A DNA stretch of 64,000 nt. It comes from Streptomyces sp. MJM8645 (GTDB lineage Bacteria; Actinomycetota; Actinomycetes; Streptomycetales; Streptomycetaceae). Within the stretch, counting starts at the first letter, position 1; each line of letters opens with the position of its first letter. A model generated the notes under the pieces. That model saw only the letters and a program-made list of their open reading frames with translations, had not been told where the DNA came from and did no database searches. The stretch is from assembly GCF_001625365.1 (NCBI RefSeq), contig NZ_LJJF01000001.1:2736501-2800500 (forward strand), written 5' to 3'. Shown here piece after piece: positions 1-8,643 of the stretch. Both the position numbers and the translations under genes were made by a program.

Positions 1-2785
1 GCTCCTGGAGCGCGGCGACCTGGCGGGGCAGGTCCACCCCCTCGGCGCCGGTGACCAGGCCGAGGTCGTGGCCGAGCCGCAGGGCGTGCCCGGCGAGCGT
101 GCGGCTGAGCGCGGACTCCCCGAGGTCCTGCACCAGCGTGCGGTCCAGCTTGAGGCCGTCCAGGGGCAGCCGGGCCAGCTCGCCGAGCGAGCCGCTGCCG
201 GCGCCGTAGCCGGCCAGCACGGTGGTGACCCCGAGCCGGCGCAACGCGGCCAGCCGGCGGCCGAGTTCGTCGGCGAGCGAGTCCGGGCCCATCCGGGCCA
301 CCTCGATCACCAGCTCGCCGGCCGGCAGCCGGCTGTCGCGCAGCGCCGCGGCCACCGTCTCGTACAGGCCGGGCGAGCACAGCCGCTCGGTGGAGAGCCG
401 GACGGCGACCGGGACGGGCGCGGGGCCGCTGCGGCTGCGGCCGGACTGGCCGCGCCGGTTGGCCGCGGCCGTCACCGCCTCCTGGACCAGCCAGCGGGAG
501 AACCGGGTGGCCGCGTCGCCGTGGTCGGCCGAGCGCAGGAACTCGGCCGGGGTGAGCAGCAGGCCGCCCGCCGAACGCCAGCGGGCCTGCGCCTCGACGC
601 CGGTCACCGCGCCGCTGCCGAGGTCCACCACGGGCTGGTGGAGCAGGGTGAAGCCGCCCTCCCGGACGGCGGCCCGCAGCCGCTCCTCCAGTTCGGTGCG
701 GCGCTCCAGATCGGCCCGCATCGCGGGGTTGTAGAGCACCACCCGGCCCTTGCCCTCGGACTTGGCCCGGTACATCGCGAGGTCGGCGTTGCGCATCAGC
801 TCGTCGGTGGCCGCCCTCGGGTCGGCGGCCGGGCCGCGTTCGGGGGTGCCGAAGGCGATGCCGATGCTGGCGGCGACACCGAGTTCGGCGCCGCCGATCC
901 AGTACGGCTCGGAGAGCGCGATCCGCAGCCGCTCGGCGAGCTCCTGGACCTGGAGCCGGCCGAGCGGGCCGCAGACCAGCGCGGCGAACTCGTCGCCGCC
1001 GAACCGGGCGACGGTGTCCCCGCAGCGGACGGCCCCCTGGAGCCGGCGGGCCGCCTGCACCAGCAGTTCGTCGCCCACCTGGTGGCCGGCCGTGTCGTTG
1101 ACCGCCTTGAAGCCGTCCAGGTCGAGGAAGAGCACCGCGACCCCGACGCCGCCCTCGCCCTGCTGGCCGCGGGCGCCGAGGGCGGCCCGCAGCCGCTGGG
1201 CGAACAGCGCCCGGTTGGGCAGGTCGGTGAGCGGGTCGTGGAAGGCGTTGTGCTGCAACTGGGCCTGGAGTATCACGCGTTCGGTCACGTCCCGGCTGTT
1301 GAGGATCAGGCCGTCACGGTGCCGGCTGACCGTCGACTCGACGTGCAGCCACTCGCCGCCGCCGGAACTGATCCGGCACTCCACCCGGGCGGACGGCTCG
1401 GCGGTGCCCGGGGAGCGGTGGGCGGTGAGCCGGACCCTCGCCAGGTAGCGGCGGACCTCGGCGAGCACCCGGTCCACGTCCTCCGGGTGGACCAGGTCCA
1501 GCAGGTTGCCGCCGACCAGTTCCTCCGGGTCCCGCCCGTAGACGCCGAGCGCGGCCGGGGAGACGTAGGAGAGCACGCCGTTGGCGCCGGCGATCATGAT
1601 GACGTCGCTGGAGCCCTGCACCAGGGAGCGGAAGTGCGCCTCCTTGTGGGCGAGTTCCTGGGCGAGCGAGAGGTTGTCGAGCAGCATCACGCCCTGGCGC
1701 AGGATGAGCGCCAGGCCGACGGTGCAGGCCGCCGCGGCCACCACCCGGTCCAATTCCCGCCCGCCGAGGGCGTTGTAGAGGATCCCGGCGGTGCACACCG
1801 CGGCGGCCGCGTACGGGGTGAGCGCGCTGAAGGTGGTGGCCACCCGGCGGCGCGGCAGGCCTCCGGCCGAAGGGTGCTCGCGCAGCGGGCGGCGCCAGCG
1901 CGGCGACCACGGCGCCCAGGCCAGCAGCAGGCTGCCGGAGAACCAGCCGGCGTCCAGCAGTTCGCCCGAGCGGTAGCTGCTGCGCAGCTCCGGGGAGGTG
2001 AACAGGGCGTCGCACAGGACGGTGACGGCCAGCGCCACCATCGCGGTGTGCACGGCCGCCCGGTTGCCGTCCCGGCCGCCGAAGCGCAGCCCGACGACCA
2101 GGCTGACCAGCAGGATGTCCAGCACCGGGTAGGCCAGGTTGAGGGCCAACCGCAGTGGCGAGCCGACCTCGCCGGCGGCGATCCGGCCGAGCGCCAGGCT
2201 CCAGCTGAGGGTGAACAGCGAGCCGGCGATCAGCCAGCCGTCGAGCAGCAGGCAGAGCCAGCCGGCGGCCGAGCGCGGGCGCTGGGCGAGCACCAGGACA
2301 CCGGTGATGGCGAGCGGGGAGAACAGCAGGAAGGCGTACTCGGCGAGCGAGTCCTGCGGCAGCGGGCTGCGGGCGACCAGTTCGTACCAGCCCCAGGTGC
2401 CGTTGCCGCAGGCCACCATGAGCGAGGAGAGGCCGAACAGCAGCCAGGCCGGGCGGGCGCGCCCGCCGGCTGTGCAGCCGTACACCAGGCAGGACAGCGC
2501 GGCCGCGAGCGCCGCCGCGGCCAGGCCGAAGTCGCCCATGAAGATGGAGAGTTGGAAGGATCCCCAGCCAGTGGCGGCGCCCAGGGCGTAGGCCAGGCAG
2601 AGCGCGCCGAGGACGAGGCCGGGCAGCGTCCGGCTCTCCCGGAGCCGGCTCAGCGGGCCGCGCCGGCCGGGGGCGGGCGGGCCGGCTGCGGCTGCGCCGG
2701 GCGCGGACGTGTCGGGCTCGGACGCGTCGGCGGGTGGCACGCCCGGCCGTCCGGCCCCGGGCAGCACCGTATCGGTGGAGCTCAC
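1..2785 (-). CDS. Membrane PAS-GGDEF-EAL protein with degenerate EAL domain (3' end outside window)
   Basis: Cyclic-di-GMP enzyme or sensor in the membrane. I translated the minus strand from GTG at 2785, which has GGAGGGGG upstream. An N-terminal half rich in hydrophobic segments is followed by a PAS-like region (VIMIAGANGVLSYVSPAALG) and a GGDEF domain with intact RFGGDEF and an RCGD I-site five residues before it, so diguanylate cyclase activity with product inhibition is plausible. The EAL domain starts after the GGDEF domain but is eroded: EAL reads EAQ, the metal-binding Asn of the usual VNLS motif is Arg (AVRLSTERL), and the DDFG motif reads AGYG. Phosphodiesterase activity is therefore unlikely and the domain may only bind ligand or partner. 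The frame stays open through base 1. By neighbourhood it resembles the GGDEF/EAL gene known from memory as SCO5511 in S. coelicolor, a BldD target; that assignment is inference. Confidence 0.88.
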   Translation of the reverse strand, partial: MSSTDTVLPGAGRPGVPPADASEPDTSAPGAAAAGPPAPGRRGPLSRLRESRTLPGLVLGALCLAYALGAATGWGSFQLSIFMGDFGLAAAALAAALSCLVYGCTAGGRARPAWLLFGLSSLMVACGNGTWGWYELVARSPLPQDSLAEYAFLLFSPLAITGVLVLAQRPRSAAGWLCLLLDGWLIAGSLFTLSWSLALGRIAAGEVGSPLRLALNLAYPVLDILLVSLVVGLRFGGRDGNRAAVHTAMVALAVTVLCDALFTSPELRSSYRSGELLDAGWFSGSLLLAWAPWSPRWRRPLREHPSAGGLPRRRVATTFSALTPYAAAAVCTAGILYNALGGRELDRVVAAAACTVGLALILRQGVMLLDNLSLAQELAHKEAHFRSLVQGSSDVIMIAGANGVLSYVSPAALGVYGRDPEELVGGNLLDLVHPEDVDRVLAEVRRYLARVRLTAHRSPGTAEPSARVECRISSGGGEWLHVESTVSRHRDGLILNSRDVTERVILQAQLQHNAFHDPLTDLPNRALFAQRLRAALGARGQQGEGGVGVAVLFLDLDGFKAVNDTAGHQVGDELLVQAARRLQGAVRCGDTVARFGGDEFAALVCGPLGRLQVQELAERLRIALSEPYWIGGAELGVAASIGIAFGTPERGPAADPRAATDELMRNADLAMYRAKSEGKGRVVLYNPAMRADLERRTELEERLRAAVREGGFTLLHQPVVDLGSGAVTGVEAQARWRSAGGLLLTPAEFLRSADHGDAATRFSRWLVQEAVTAAANRRGQSGRSRSGPAPVPVAVRLSTERLCSPGLYETVAAALRDSRLPAGELVIEVARMGPDSLADELGRRLAALRRLGVTTVLAGYGAGSGSLGELARLPLDGLKLDRTLVQDLGESALSRTLAGHALRLGHDLGLVTGAEGVDLPRQVAALQE

Positions 2786-2961
2786 TCGGCCTCTCCCCCT
2801 CCGGCCCGGGGCCTGGCGCCCCGGCCACGGGCCACCGGCCGCGCGCCTCTCGGTCGTACGCGGTGGCCTGGCGCCCCGTCAGGACGGAGGCCCAGGGGGT
2901 GGGCGGCCTTCCGGTCACCACACCGCACCGATGTTCCCGATCGGGACCCTACACCAAATCC

Positions 2962-2976
2962 GTCACTCAATGACAC
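2962..2976. promoter_or_regulatory. BldD-box-like palindrome upstream of the GGDEF/EAL gene
   Basis: The sequence GTCACTCAATGACAC matches the published BldD half-site pattern (nTnACnCWGnGTnAn, recalled) at 7 of 9 fixed positions and lies about 180 bp before the GTG start. A second small palindrome, ACTCAACTTAGAGT, follows at 2981-2994. The rest of the 400-bp gap between 2786 and 3186 is GC-rich with palindromic stretches near 3139-3152 and no gene that I can support. Confidence 0.4.
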
Positions 2977-3186
2977 ATGCACTCAACTTAGAGTAATGGC
3001 GAGGGGGTGGGGAAATGCACCCGATTCCGGCGGATCGGCCCGGTTGGCGGCGGCGCGCGACCAGGGGCTCACGCGGCGCGCACGGGAGCACGCGACGGCG
3101 CCCGGCCCCGGGCCGCCCGGACCGGAGACGGTCAGGAGGCCCGGCGCCGGGCGCTCGGGTCAGCGGGAGGCCCGGGGGGACAGGGC

Positions 3187-6100
3187 CTACGCCGGATCGT
3201 CCGGGAACAGCCGCAGCCGGTGCGCCAGCGCTGCCGCCTCACCCCGGCCGGTGACCGCGAGCTTGCCCAGGATGTTGGAAACGTGCACGCTCGCGGTCTT
3301 CGGAGAGATGTACAGCTCCTCCGCGATCTGCCGGTTGCTCCAGCCCCGCGCCAGCAACCGGAGCACGTCCCGCTCACGGGGGGTGAGGCCGAAGGACTCC
3401 CCGGCGGGCGGGGTCGCGGCCGGCCCGGCGGCCGGGCGCGCGGCCGCCACCGGGGTCAGCGTCAGCCCGGCCCGGTCGGCCAGGCCCGCGACCTCCGCCA
3501 GCAGCGGACGGTCGCCCCGGACGGTGGCCAGTTCCCGCGCCTCGCGCAGCAGTTCGGCCCCGGCCTCGCGCCGCCCGGCCAGCACCTCGGCCTCGCCGGC
3601 CCGCAGCAGGGCGACCGCCAGCGGGTACGGCAGCCCCGTCGGCCGCAGCGCGGCGACCACGGCGGCCCACTGCTCCGGGGTGTCGGCGGCCTCGGCGCGG
3701 GCCAGTTCGCCCTCCAGCAGCCGGGCCCAGCCGTGGTGCATCGGCGCCCGCGGCCGCAGCCGGGCCGCCCGCGCGGCGATCGCGGCCAGTGCCTCGGCCC
3801 GGCCCGCCGCGGCCTCCGGCAGGCCCCGGCTGTCCGCCTCCACCGTGGCGGCCTCGACCAGCAGCGGGTACACGTCGGACTCGTGGCCGAGCCGCCCCTC
3901 CTCCGCCAGCGCGGTGAGCAGTTCCTCCCGGGCCTCCAGCGGCCGACCGGCGAGCGCGGCGATCCGCACCGCCAGCCGGCTGATCGGCACGCTGTGCTGG
4001 AGCTGGCCGACCCGGTTGGCCGACCGGGCCTGCGCCAGCATGGTCGCCGCGCCGGCCAGGTCCCCGCGCAGCAGCGCGAGGTCGCCGCGCATCCGGTCCA
4101 GGAACTCGGCGTGGGTGCCGGTCAGGCTGGTCAGCTCGCAGGCGTCGAGCACCTCGGCGGCCTCCCGGATCCGCCCCAGGTCGGTCAGCGCCTCGGCCAG
4201 GTTGCCGGTCAGGATGGTGCCGATGTTGCGCAGCAGGCCGTTGCCGTCCGCGTAGACCAGGCCCTCACGGGCCAGCACCACCGCCTCCTCGGCCCGGCCC
4301 ACCCCGCGCTGCATGCTGGCCAGGTTGTTGACGCCGCGCAGCAGCAGGTCGGGCACGCCCAGCCGGCGGGCCGCCTCGACCGCCCCGGCCAGTTCGGCCA
4401 GCCCGCCGTCGGCATCGCCGTGCACGTCGTAGCGCAGGCCGCCGAGCGTCATCCGGGCGTGCACCTCGACGGAGTGCGCGCCGACCTCCTGGGCGATCCG
4501 GATCGCCCGCTCGGCCAGCTCGATGTGCTCGGGGCCGGGCTTCTTGAGCATCGCCACCCCGGCGCCGAGCGCGAACACCTCGGCCTGGACGGCGGACGGC
4601 GGCAGGTGGTCGACCAGCCGGTGCGCGTGCAGGATCTCCTCGTCGTCGCCGGAGCGGCGCAGATTGCCCAGCATCCGGGCCCGGTTGATCCGGAACCAGG
4701 CCGCGCGCACCGGGTGCACGGCCTCGTCGACCAGCCGCAGCCCCCGCCTGGCGAGGCTCAGGCCGCGCTCGCGGTCGCCGCAGCGCCGGGCCGCGACCAC
4801 CGCCTCGGCCAGCACGTCGACCAGTTGGATCCGGTCGCAGTCCCCGTCGGCGGTGCTGTGGTCGCAGGAGCCCGGCGGGTAGGTCTCGGCCCAGTCGTAC
4901 GGGCGCAGGGTGTGCGCCAGCACCTCCTCGGAGACCATGTCCCACAGTTCCAGGGCCCGTTCCAGCATGCCCAGTTGCTCGGCGAAGGCGTTGCGGCGGC
5001 GGGCCGCCCGGGCGGCGTCCAGGGCGGTCGGCAGGGCGCGGGCCGGGTCGTGCGCGTGGTACCAGTAGTTGGCCAGCCGGGCGGGTAGGGCGTCGCAGGA
5101 GACCAGCTGCGGCTGCGCCTCCACGGCGAGCGCGAACTTGCGGTTGATCCGGTGCCGTTCACCGGGCAGCAGGTCGTCCGAGACCGCTTCGCGGACCAGC
5201 GCGTGCCGGAAGCGGTAGCCCTCGCCCTCGCCGTCCGGGCGCAGGATGTTGGCGCCGACGGCCGCCCGCAGCGCCTCGATCAGCGCCTCCTCGTCGTCGT
5301 CCAGGACGGCCGCCAGCAGGGCGTGCTCGACGTGCGAGCCGCCCTCGGCGGCGATCCGCACCACCCGCTGGGCCTCCTCGACCAGGCTCTCCACCCGGAC
5401 CAGCAGGATGTCGCGCAGCGAGTCGGTGAGCCCTGCGCCGCAGCCGTCCTCGAAGGCGGTGGCCAGCTCCTCGACGAAGAACGGGTTCCCCTCGGAGCGG
5501 CGGTGGATGCGGTCCACCAGCTTCCGGTCGGGGTCGGCGGTGCCGAGGATGCCGGCCAGCTGGGCGGCGACCTCGCCGCGGCCGAACCGTTCCAGCTCCA
5601 GCCGCTGGACGGTGCGCAGCCGTTCGAGCTCGGCCAGGAAGGGGCGCAGCGGGTGGCGGCGGTGCAGGTCGTCGGAGCGGTAGGTGGCGACCAGCAGCAC
5701 CCGGGACCGGTGCAGGGTGCGGACCAGGAAGGCGAGCAGTTCGCGGGTGGAGCGGTCGGACCAGTGCAGGTCCTCGACGGCGAACACGAGGGTACGCTCC
5801 GCGCCGAGCCGCTCGAACAGCCTCGCGGTGTGCTCGAACAGCCGGGCCCGGCCGTACTCGTCGTTGGGTTCACCGTCGGCCTCGCCGAACTCGGGCAGCA
5901 GCCGGGCCAGGTGCCCCTCGCTGCCGACCGCAGCGGCCTCCAGCTCGGCGCCCAGCGAGCGGTGCAGCCGGCGCAGCGCGGCGGCCAGCGGGGCGTACGG
6001 CAGGCCCTCGGCGCCGATCTCCAGGCAGCCGCCGAGCGTGGTGACCGCTCCCCCGGCGGCGGCCCGCTCCAGGAACTCCTCCAGCAGCCGGGTCTTGCCG

Positions 6101-6240
6101 ACGCCCGCCTCGCCGCCGATCAGCACGGCCTGCGGGCTGCCGGAGCCGGCCCGGCGCAGTGCGTCGGTCAGTTCGGTGATCTCGCTGCCGCGGCCGACGA
6201 AGACGGGACTCACCGATATCTGCTGCATGGAGGCGAGCAT
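3187..6240 (-). CDS. Large ATP-binding LuxR-family (LAL) transcriptional regulator
   Basis: Predicted cytoplasmic regulator of about 1017 residues. The N-terminus carries an AAA/NB-ARC-type ATPase: Walker A GGEAGVGKT at about residues 42-50 and a Walker B-like LVFAVEDLHW. The middle is long, helical and Ala/Leu/Arg-rich, as in TPR-like LAL sensor regions. The C-terminus is a LuxR helix-turn-helix (LTPRERDVLRLLARGWSNRQ followed by IAEELYISPKTASVHVSNIL), ending 10-20 residues before the stop. The frame is open upstream to about 6657, but that part is low-complexity and overlaps the small gene at 6363-6521, so I place the start at MLAS (6240) or MQQI (6228); neither has a clear Shine-Dalgarno. 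Target genes and ligand are unknown. Confidence 0.87.
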   Translation of the reverse strand: MLASMQQISVSPVFVGRGSEITELTDALRRAGSGSPQAVLIGGEAGVGKTRLLEEFLERAAAGGAVTTLGGCLEIGAEGLPYAPLAAALRRLHRSLGAELEAAAVGSEGHLARLLPEFGEADGEPNDEYGRARLFEHTARLFERLGAERTLVFAVEDLHWSDRSTRELLAFLVRTLHRSRVLLVATYRSDDLHRRHPLRPFLAELERLRTVQRLELERFGRGEVAAQLAGILGTADPDRKLVDRIHRRSEGNPFFVEELATAFEDGCGAGLTDSLRDILLVRVESLVEEAQRVVRIAAEGGSHVEHALLAAVLDDDEEALIEALRAAVGANILRPDGEGEGYRFRHALVREAVSDDLLPGERHRINRKFALAVEAQPQLVSCDALPARLANYWYHAHDPARALPTALDAARAARRRNAFAEQLGMLERALELWDMVSEEVLAHTLRPYDWAETYPPGSCDHSTADGDCDRIQLVDVLAEAVVAARRCGDRERGLSLARRGLRLVDEAVHPVRAAWFRINRARMLGNLRRSGDDEEILHAHRLVDHLPPSAVQAEVFALGAGVAMLKKPGPEHIELAERAIRIAQEVGAHSVEVHARMTLGGLRYDVHGDADGGLAELAGAVEAARRLGVPDLLLRGVNNLASMQRGVGRAEEAVVLAREGLVYADGNGLLRNIGTILTGNLAEALTDLGRIREAAEVLDACELTSLTGTHAEFLDRMRGDLALLRGDLAGAATMLAQARSANRVGQLQHSVPISRLAVRIAALAGRPLEAREELLTALAEEGRLGHESDVYPLLVEAATVEADSRGLPEAAAGRAEALAAIAARAARLRPRAPMHHGWARLLEGELARAEAADTPEQWAAVVAALRPTGLPYPLAVALLRAGEAEVLAGRREAGAELLREARELATVRGDRPLLAEVAGLADRAGLTLTPVAAARPAAGPAATPPAGESFGLTPRERDVLRLLARGWSNRQIAEELYISPKTASVHVSNILGKLAVTGRGEAAALAHRLRLFPDDPA

Positions 6241-6290
6241 GCCATAGCCGGAGGTGGCGGGCCGAGGGGTTATCTCCCCTGGCGAACGCC

Positions 6291-6329
6291 CGGAGGGGGA
6301 GGCGCTCCCCTGCTGCGCCTCCCCCTCCG
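6291..6329. terminator. Perfect 14-bp stem hairpin
   Basis: CGGAGGGGGAGGCG (6291-6304) is exactly complementary to CGCCTCCCCCTCCG (6316-6329), with an 11-nt loop and no T tract. It lies downstream of the 52-residue gene and just upstream of the LAL regulator start (both minus strand), so it may end the first transcript or attenuate the second. Confidence 0.65.
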
Positions 6330-6362
6330 AAACTCCCTCGGCACCGTCGTGGTGCCGGTCCG

Positions 6363-6521
6363 TCAGCATTCGCGCTGGCGCGCGGGGCGCCGCTGGAAGC
6401 GGGCGGCCACCGGACGCTGCCGCAGGCGGCGCCCCTCCTTGGCCTCCCGGACCAGGCGCTCGTGCTCGGCGCGGACGGCCAGCTCGTGGGCGTGCTGCTG
6501 GATGAGCTCGTACTCGATCAC
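6363..6521 (-). CDS. Small basic helical protein, 52 residues
   Basis: Unrecognised small protein. Reading starts at GTG 6521, preceded by AGGGGG with an 8-nt spacer, and gives (V/M)IEYELIQQHAHELAVRAE and onward: an amphipathic, probably coiled helix followed by an Arg-rich tail ending RQREC. Good initiation signals, a charge-patterned helix and a hairpin after the stop (6291-6329) support a real gene. A longer frame reaches 6596, but the extra residues look like untranslated leader. Function unknown; the Arg-rich end could contact nucleic acid. Confidence 0.6.
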   Translation of the reverse strand: MIEYELIQQHAHELAVRAEHERLVREAKEGRRLRQRPVAARFQRRPARQREC

Positions 6522-6628
6522 TTCGGTTCCCCCTGTGGGTTTCACTGCGTTTCGCTGTCGAGTAAGACTTTCCTCTCCCAGCGGGGGGTGCCGCATCGGA
6601 AGCCCTACCGATCTTCCGGACCCCAGGT

Positions 6629-6739
6629 GCCTTAGATCGGGGCCCCGGGAACGACAAAGGCCCGGTCTTACCTCGATTTAGAGGTGAGACCGGGCCTTAG
6701 GCCTTACTTAGAGGGCCTTAGATGCCTTAGGCGCCTTAG
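6629..6739. repeat. Cluster of GCCTTAG heptamers around the gatB terminator
   Basis: The heptamer GCCTTAG occurs at 6629, 6694, 6715, 6724 and 6733, with GCCTTAC at 6701, all on the + strand within 111 bp downstream of gatB. The last three are spaced 9 bp apart. Confidence 0.6.
6657..6698. terminator. Strong terminator hairpin after gatB
   Basis: AAGGCCCGGTCTTACCTC (6657-6674) pairs with GAGGTGAGACCGGGCCTT (6681-6698): 18 pairs including one G-T wobble and a 6-nt loop. It lies about 80 bp past the gatB stop and should end the gatCAB transcript. Confidence 0.85.
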
Positions 6740-6778
6740 GAAGCTCAGGCGGAGACGCCCAGCTTCCCCGGGCTGCGC

Positions 6779-8290
6779 CTACTGCCCCTCGACGGCGAGC
6801 CGCTCCAGGATCAGGTCCTTGACGCGGGCCGCGTCGGCCTGGCCGCGGGTGGCCTTCATGACCGCACCGACCAGCGCGCCGACCGCCGCGACCTTGCCGT
6901 CGCGGATCTTGGCGGCGATCGCCTCGTTCTCGGCGATGGCCTGGTCGACGGCCGCACCGAGCGCGGAGTCGTCCGAGACGACGGCCAGGCCGCGCTTCTC
7001 GACGACCTCGTCCGGCTCGCCCTCGCCGGCCAGCACGGCCTCGATGACCTGGCGGGCCAGCTTGTCGTTCAGCTTGCCCTCGGCGACCAGCGCGGTGACC
7101 CGGGCGACCTGCGCCGGGGTGATCGGCTGCTCGCTCAGCTCGGTGCCGGTCTCGTTGGCCCGGCGGGCCAGCTCGCCCATCCACCACTTGCGGGCCTGGT
7201 CGGCCGGGGCGCCGGCGGCGATGGTCTCCTGGATCGGCTCGACGGCGCCGGCGTTCAGCACCGACTGCATGTCCTTGTCGGACAGGCCCCACTCGGCCTG
7301 CAGCCGGGCCCGGCGCACCCGCGGCAGCTCGGGCAGGCCTGCGCGCAGCTCCTCGACCCAGGCGCGGGCGGGGGCGATCGGCACCAGGTCCGGCTCGGGG
7401 AAGTAGCGGTAGTCCTCGGCGTTGTCCTTGATCCGGCCCGAGGTGGTGCTGCCGTCCTCCTCGTGGAAGTGCCGGGTCTCCTGGATGATCGTGCCGCCGT
7501 CGGTCAGCACGGTGGCGTGCCGCTGGATCTCGAACCGGGCGGCCCGCTCCACGCTGCGCAGCGAGTTGACGTTCTTGGTCTCCGAACGGGTACCGAAGGT
7601 CTCGGTGCCGTTGGGGCGCAGCGACAGGTTGACGTCGCAGCGCATCTGGCCCTTGTCCATCCGCGCCTCGGAGACGCCCAGCGCCTTGATCAGCTCGCGC
7701 AGCTCGGCGACGTACGCCTTGGCGACCTCGGGGGCGCGCTCGCCGGCGCCGACGATCGGCTTGGTGACGATCTCGATCAGCGGGATGCCGGCCCGGTTGT
7801 AGTCGAGCAGCGAGTGGGTGGCGCCGTGGATGCGGCCGGTCGCGCCACCGACGTGGCTGGACTTGCCGGTGTCCTCCTCCATGTGGGCGCGCTCGATCTC
7901 CACGCGGAAGGTCGAGCCGTCCTCCAGCTGCACGTCGAGGTAGCCGTTGAAGGCGATCGGCTCGTCGTACTGCGAGGTCTGGAAGTTCTTGGGCATGTCC
8001 GGGTAGAAGTAGTTCTTCCGCGCGAACCGGCACCACTCGGCGATCTCGCAGTTCAGCGCCAGGCCGATCTTGACGGCCGACTCCACGCCGATCGCGTTGA
8101 CCACCGGCAGCGAGCCGGGCAGGCCCAGGCAGGTCGGGCAGGTCTGGCTGTTCGGCTCGGCACCCAGCTCGGTCGAGCAACCGCAGAACATCTTGGTCTT
8201 GGTGCCCAGCTCGACGTGGACCTCAAGGCCCATCACCGGGTCGTACGACGCGAGAGCGTCCTCGTAGGAGACCAGGTTCATGACGCTCAC
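6779..8290 (-). CDS. gatB: Aspartyl/glutamyl-tRNA amidotransferase subunit B
   Basis: Subunit B of the GatCAB complex, which binds mischarged Glu-tRNA(Gln) or Asp-tRNA(Asn), phosphorylates the acyl group and uses ammonia from GatA to make the amide. 503 residues, the usual family length. The N-terminus is diagnostic: [20 protein letters not shown], followed by the zinc-type [13 protein letters not shown] stretch, and the tRNA-binding YqeY-like tail ends near residue 500. The chosen start is GTG 8290 (AAGGGGA 5-6 nt upstream); an internal ATG at 8281 is less well placed. It is the last gene of gatC-gatA-small membrane gene-gatB and is followed by a strong terminator. Confidence 0.97.
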   Translation of the reverse strand: MSVMNLVSYEDALASYDPVMGLEVHVELGTKTKMFCGCSTELGAEPNSQTCPTCLGLPGSLPVVNAIGVESAVKIGLALNCEIAEWCRFARKNYFYPDMPKNFQTSQYDEPIAFNGYLDVQLEDGSTFRVEIERAHMEEDTGKSSHVGGATGRIHGATHSLLDYNRAGIPLIEIVTKPIVGAGERAPEVAKAYVAELRELIKALGVSEARMDKGQMRCDVNLSLRPNGTETFGTRSETKNVNSLRSVERAARFEIQRHATVLTDGGTIIQETRHFHEEDGSTTSGRIKDNAEDYRYFPEPDLVPIAPARAWVEELRAGLPELPRVRRARLQAEWGLSDKDMQSVLNAGAVEPIQETIAAGAPADQARKWWMGELARRANETGTELSEQPITPAQVARVTALVAEGKLNDKLARQVIEAVLAGEGEPDEVVEKRGLAVVSDDSALGAAVDQAIAENEAIAAKIRDGKVAAVGALVGAVMKATRGQADAARVKDLILERLAVEGQ

Positions 8291-8367
8291 AGCGTCCCCT
8301 TCACTAAAAGACTTGGGAGGTACGGGCCCGGCCGCCGCTCGCGCGGGGCCGGGCCGGGGCGCTCAGC

Positions 8368-8643
8368 TCAGCCCAGCAGGACGTCGTCGGAGCCGAGCTG
8401 GCGCAGCTCGCGCACCAGCAGGGCGGTACCGGTGATCAGCGCGGCGGCGCCGACCAGGGCGTTGACCAGCTTGAGGGTGTCGCTCTCCTCGCGGGCCTTG
8501 CGGACGTCCTTGACGACCGATAGCGCGCCGAAGGCGCTGGTGCCGATGGACAGCCAGAGGCCCGGCTTGCTGTGCTTGAAGCCCTTCAGGGACGACGGTG
8601 CCTTGAGGGACGACGGGGCCTTGGCCTTCTCGATCTTGCTCAC
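8368..8643 (-). CDS. Small membrane protein embedded in the gat operon, 91 residues
   Basis: Unrecognised protein starting at GTG 8643, overlapping the gatA stop by 4 bp (GTGA), which implies translational coupling. The N-terminus has a duplicated [14 protein letters not shown] segment, then two hydrophobic stretches ([18 protein letters not shown] and [19 protein letters not shown]) around a charged [14 protein letters not shown] loop: probably a two-helix hairpin in the membrane. A tiny gene between gatA and gatB in other Streptomyces is consistent with this, from memory. Role unknown; the tight coupling suggests co-expression with the amidotransferase rather than a proven functional link. 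Confidence 0.82.
   Translation of the reverse strand: MSKIEKAKAPSSLKAPSSLKGFKHSKPGLWLSIGTSAFGALSVVKDVRKAREESDTLKLVNALVGAAALITGTALLVRELRQLGSDDVLLG

Noticed and set aside
68-4255. Open frame of 1395 codons on the + strand
   Set aside because: It is the GC-rich antisense shadow of the minus-strand GGDEF/EAL and LAL genes; no family features, no ribosome site.
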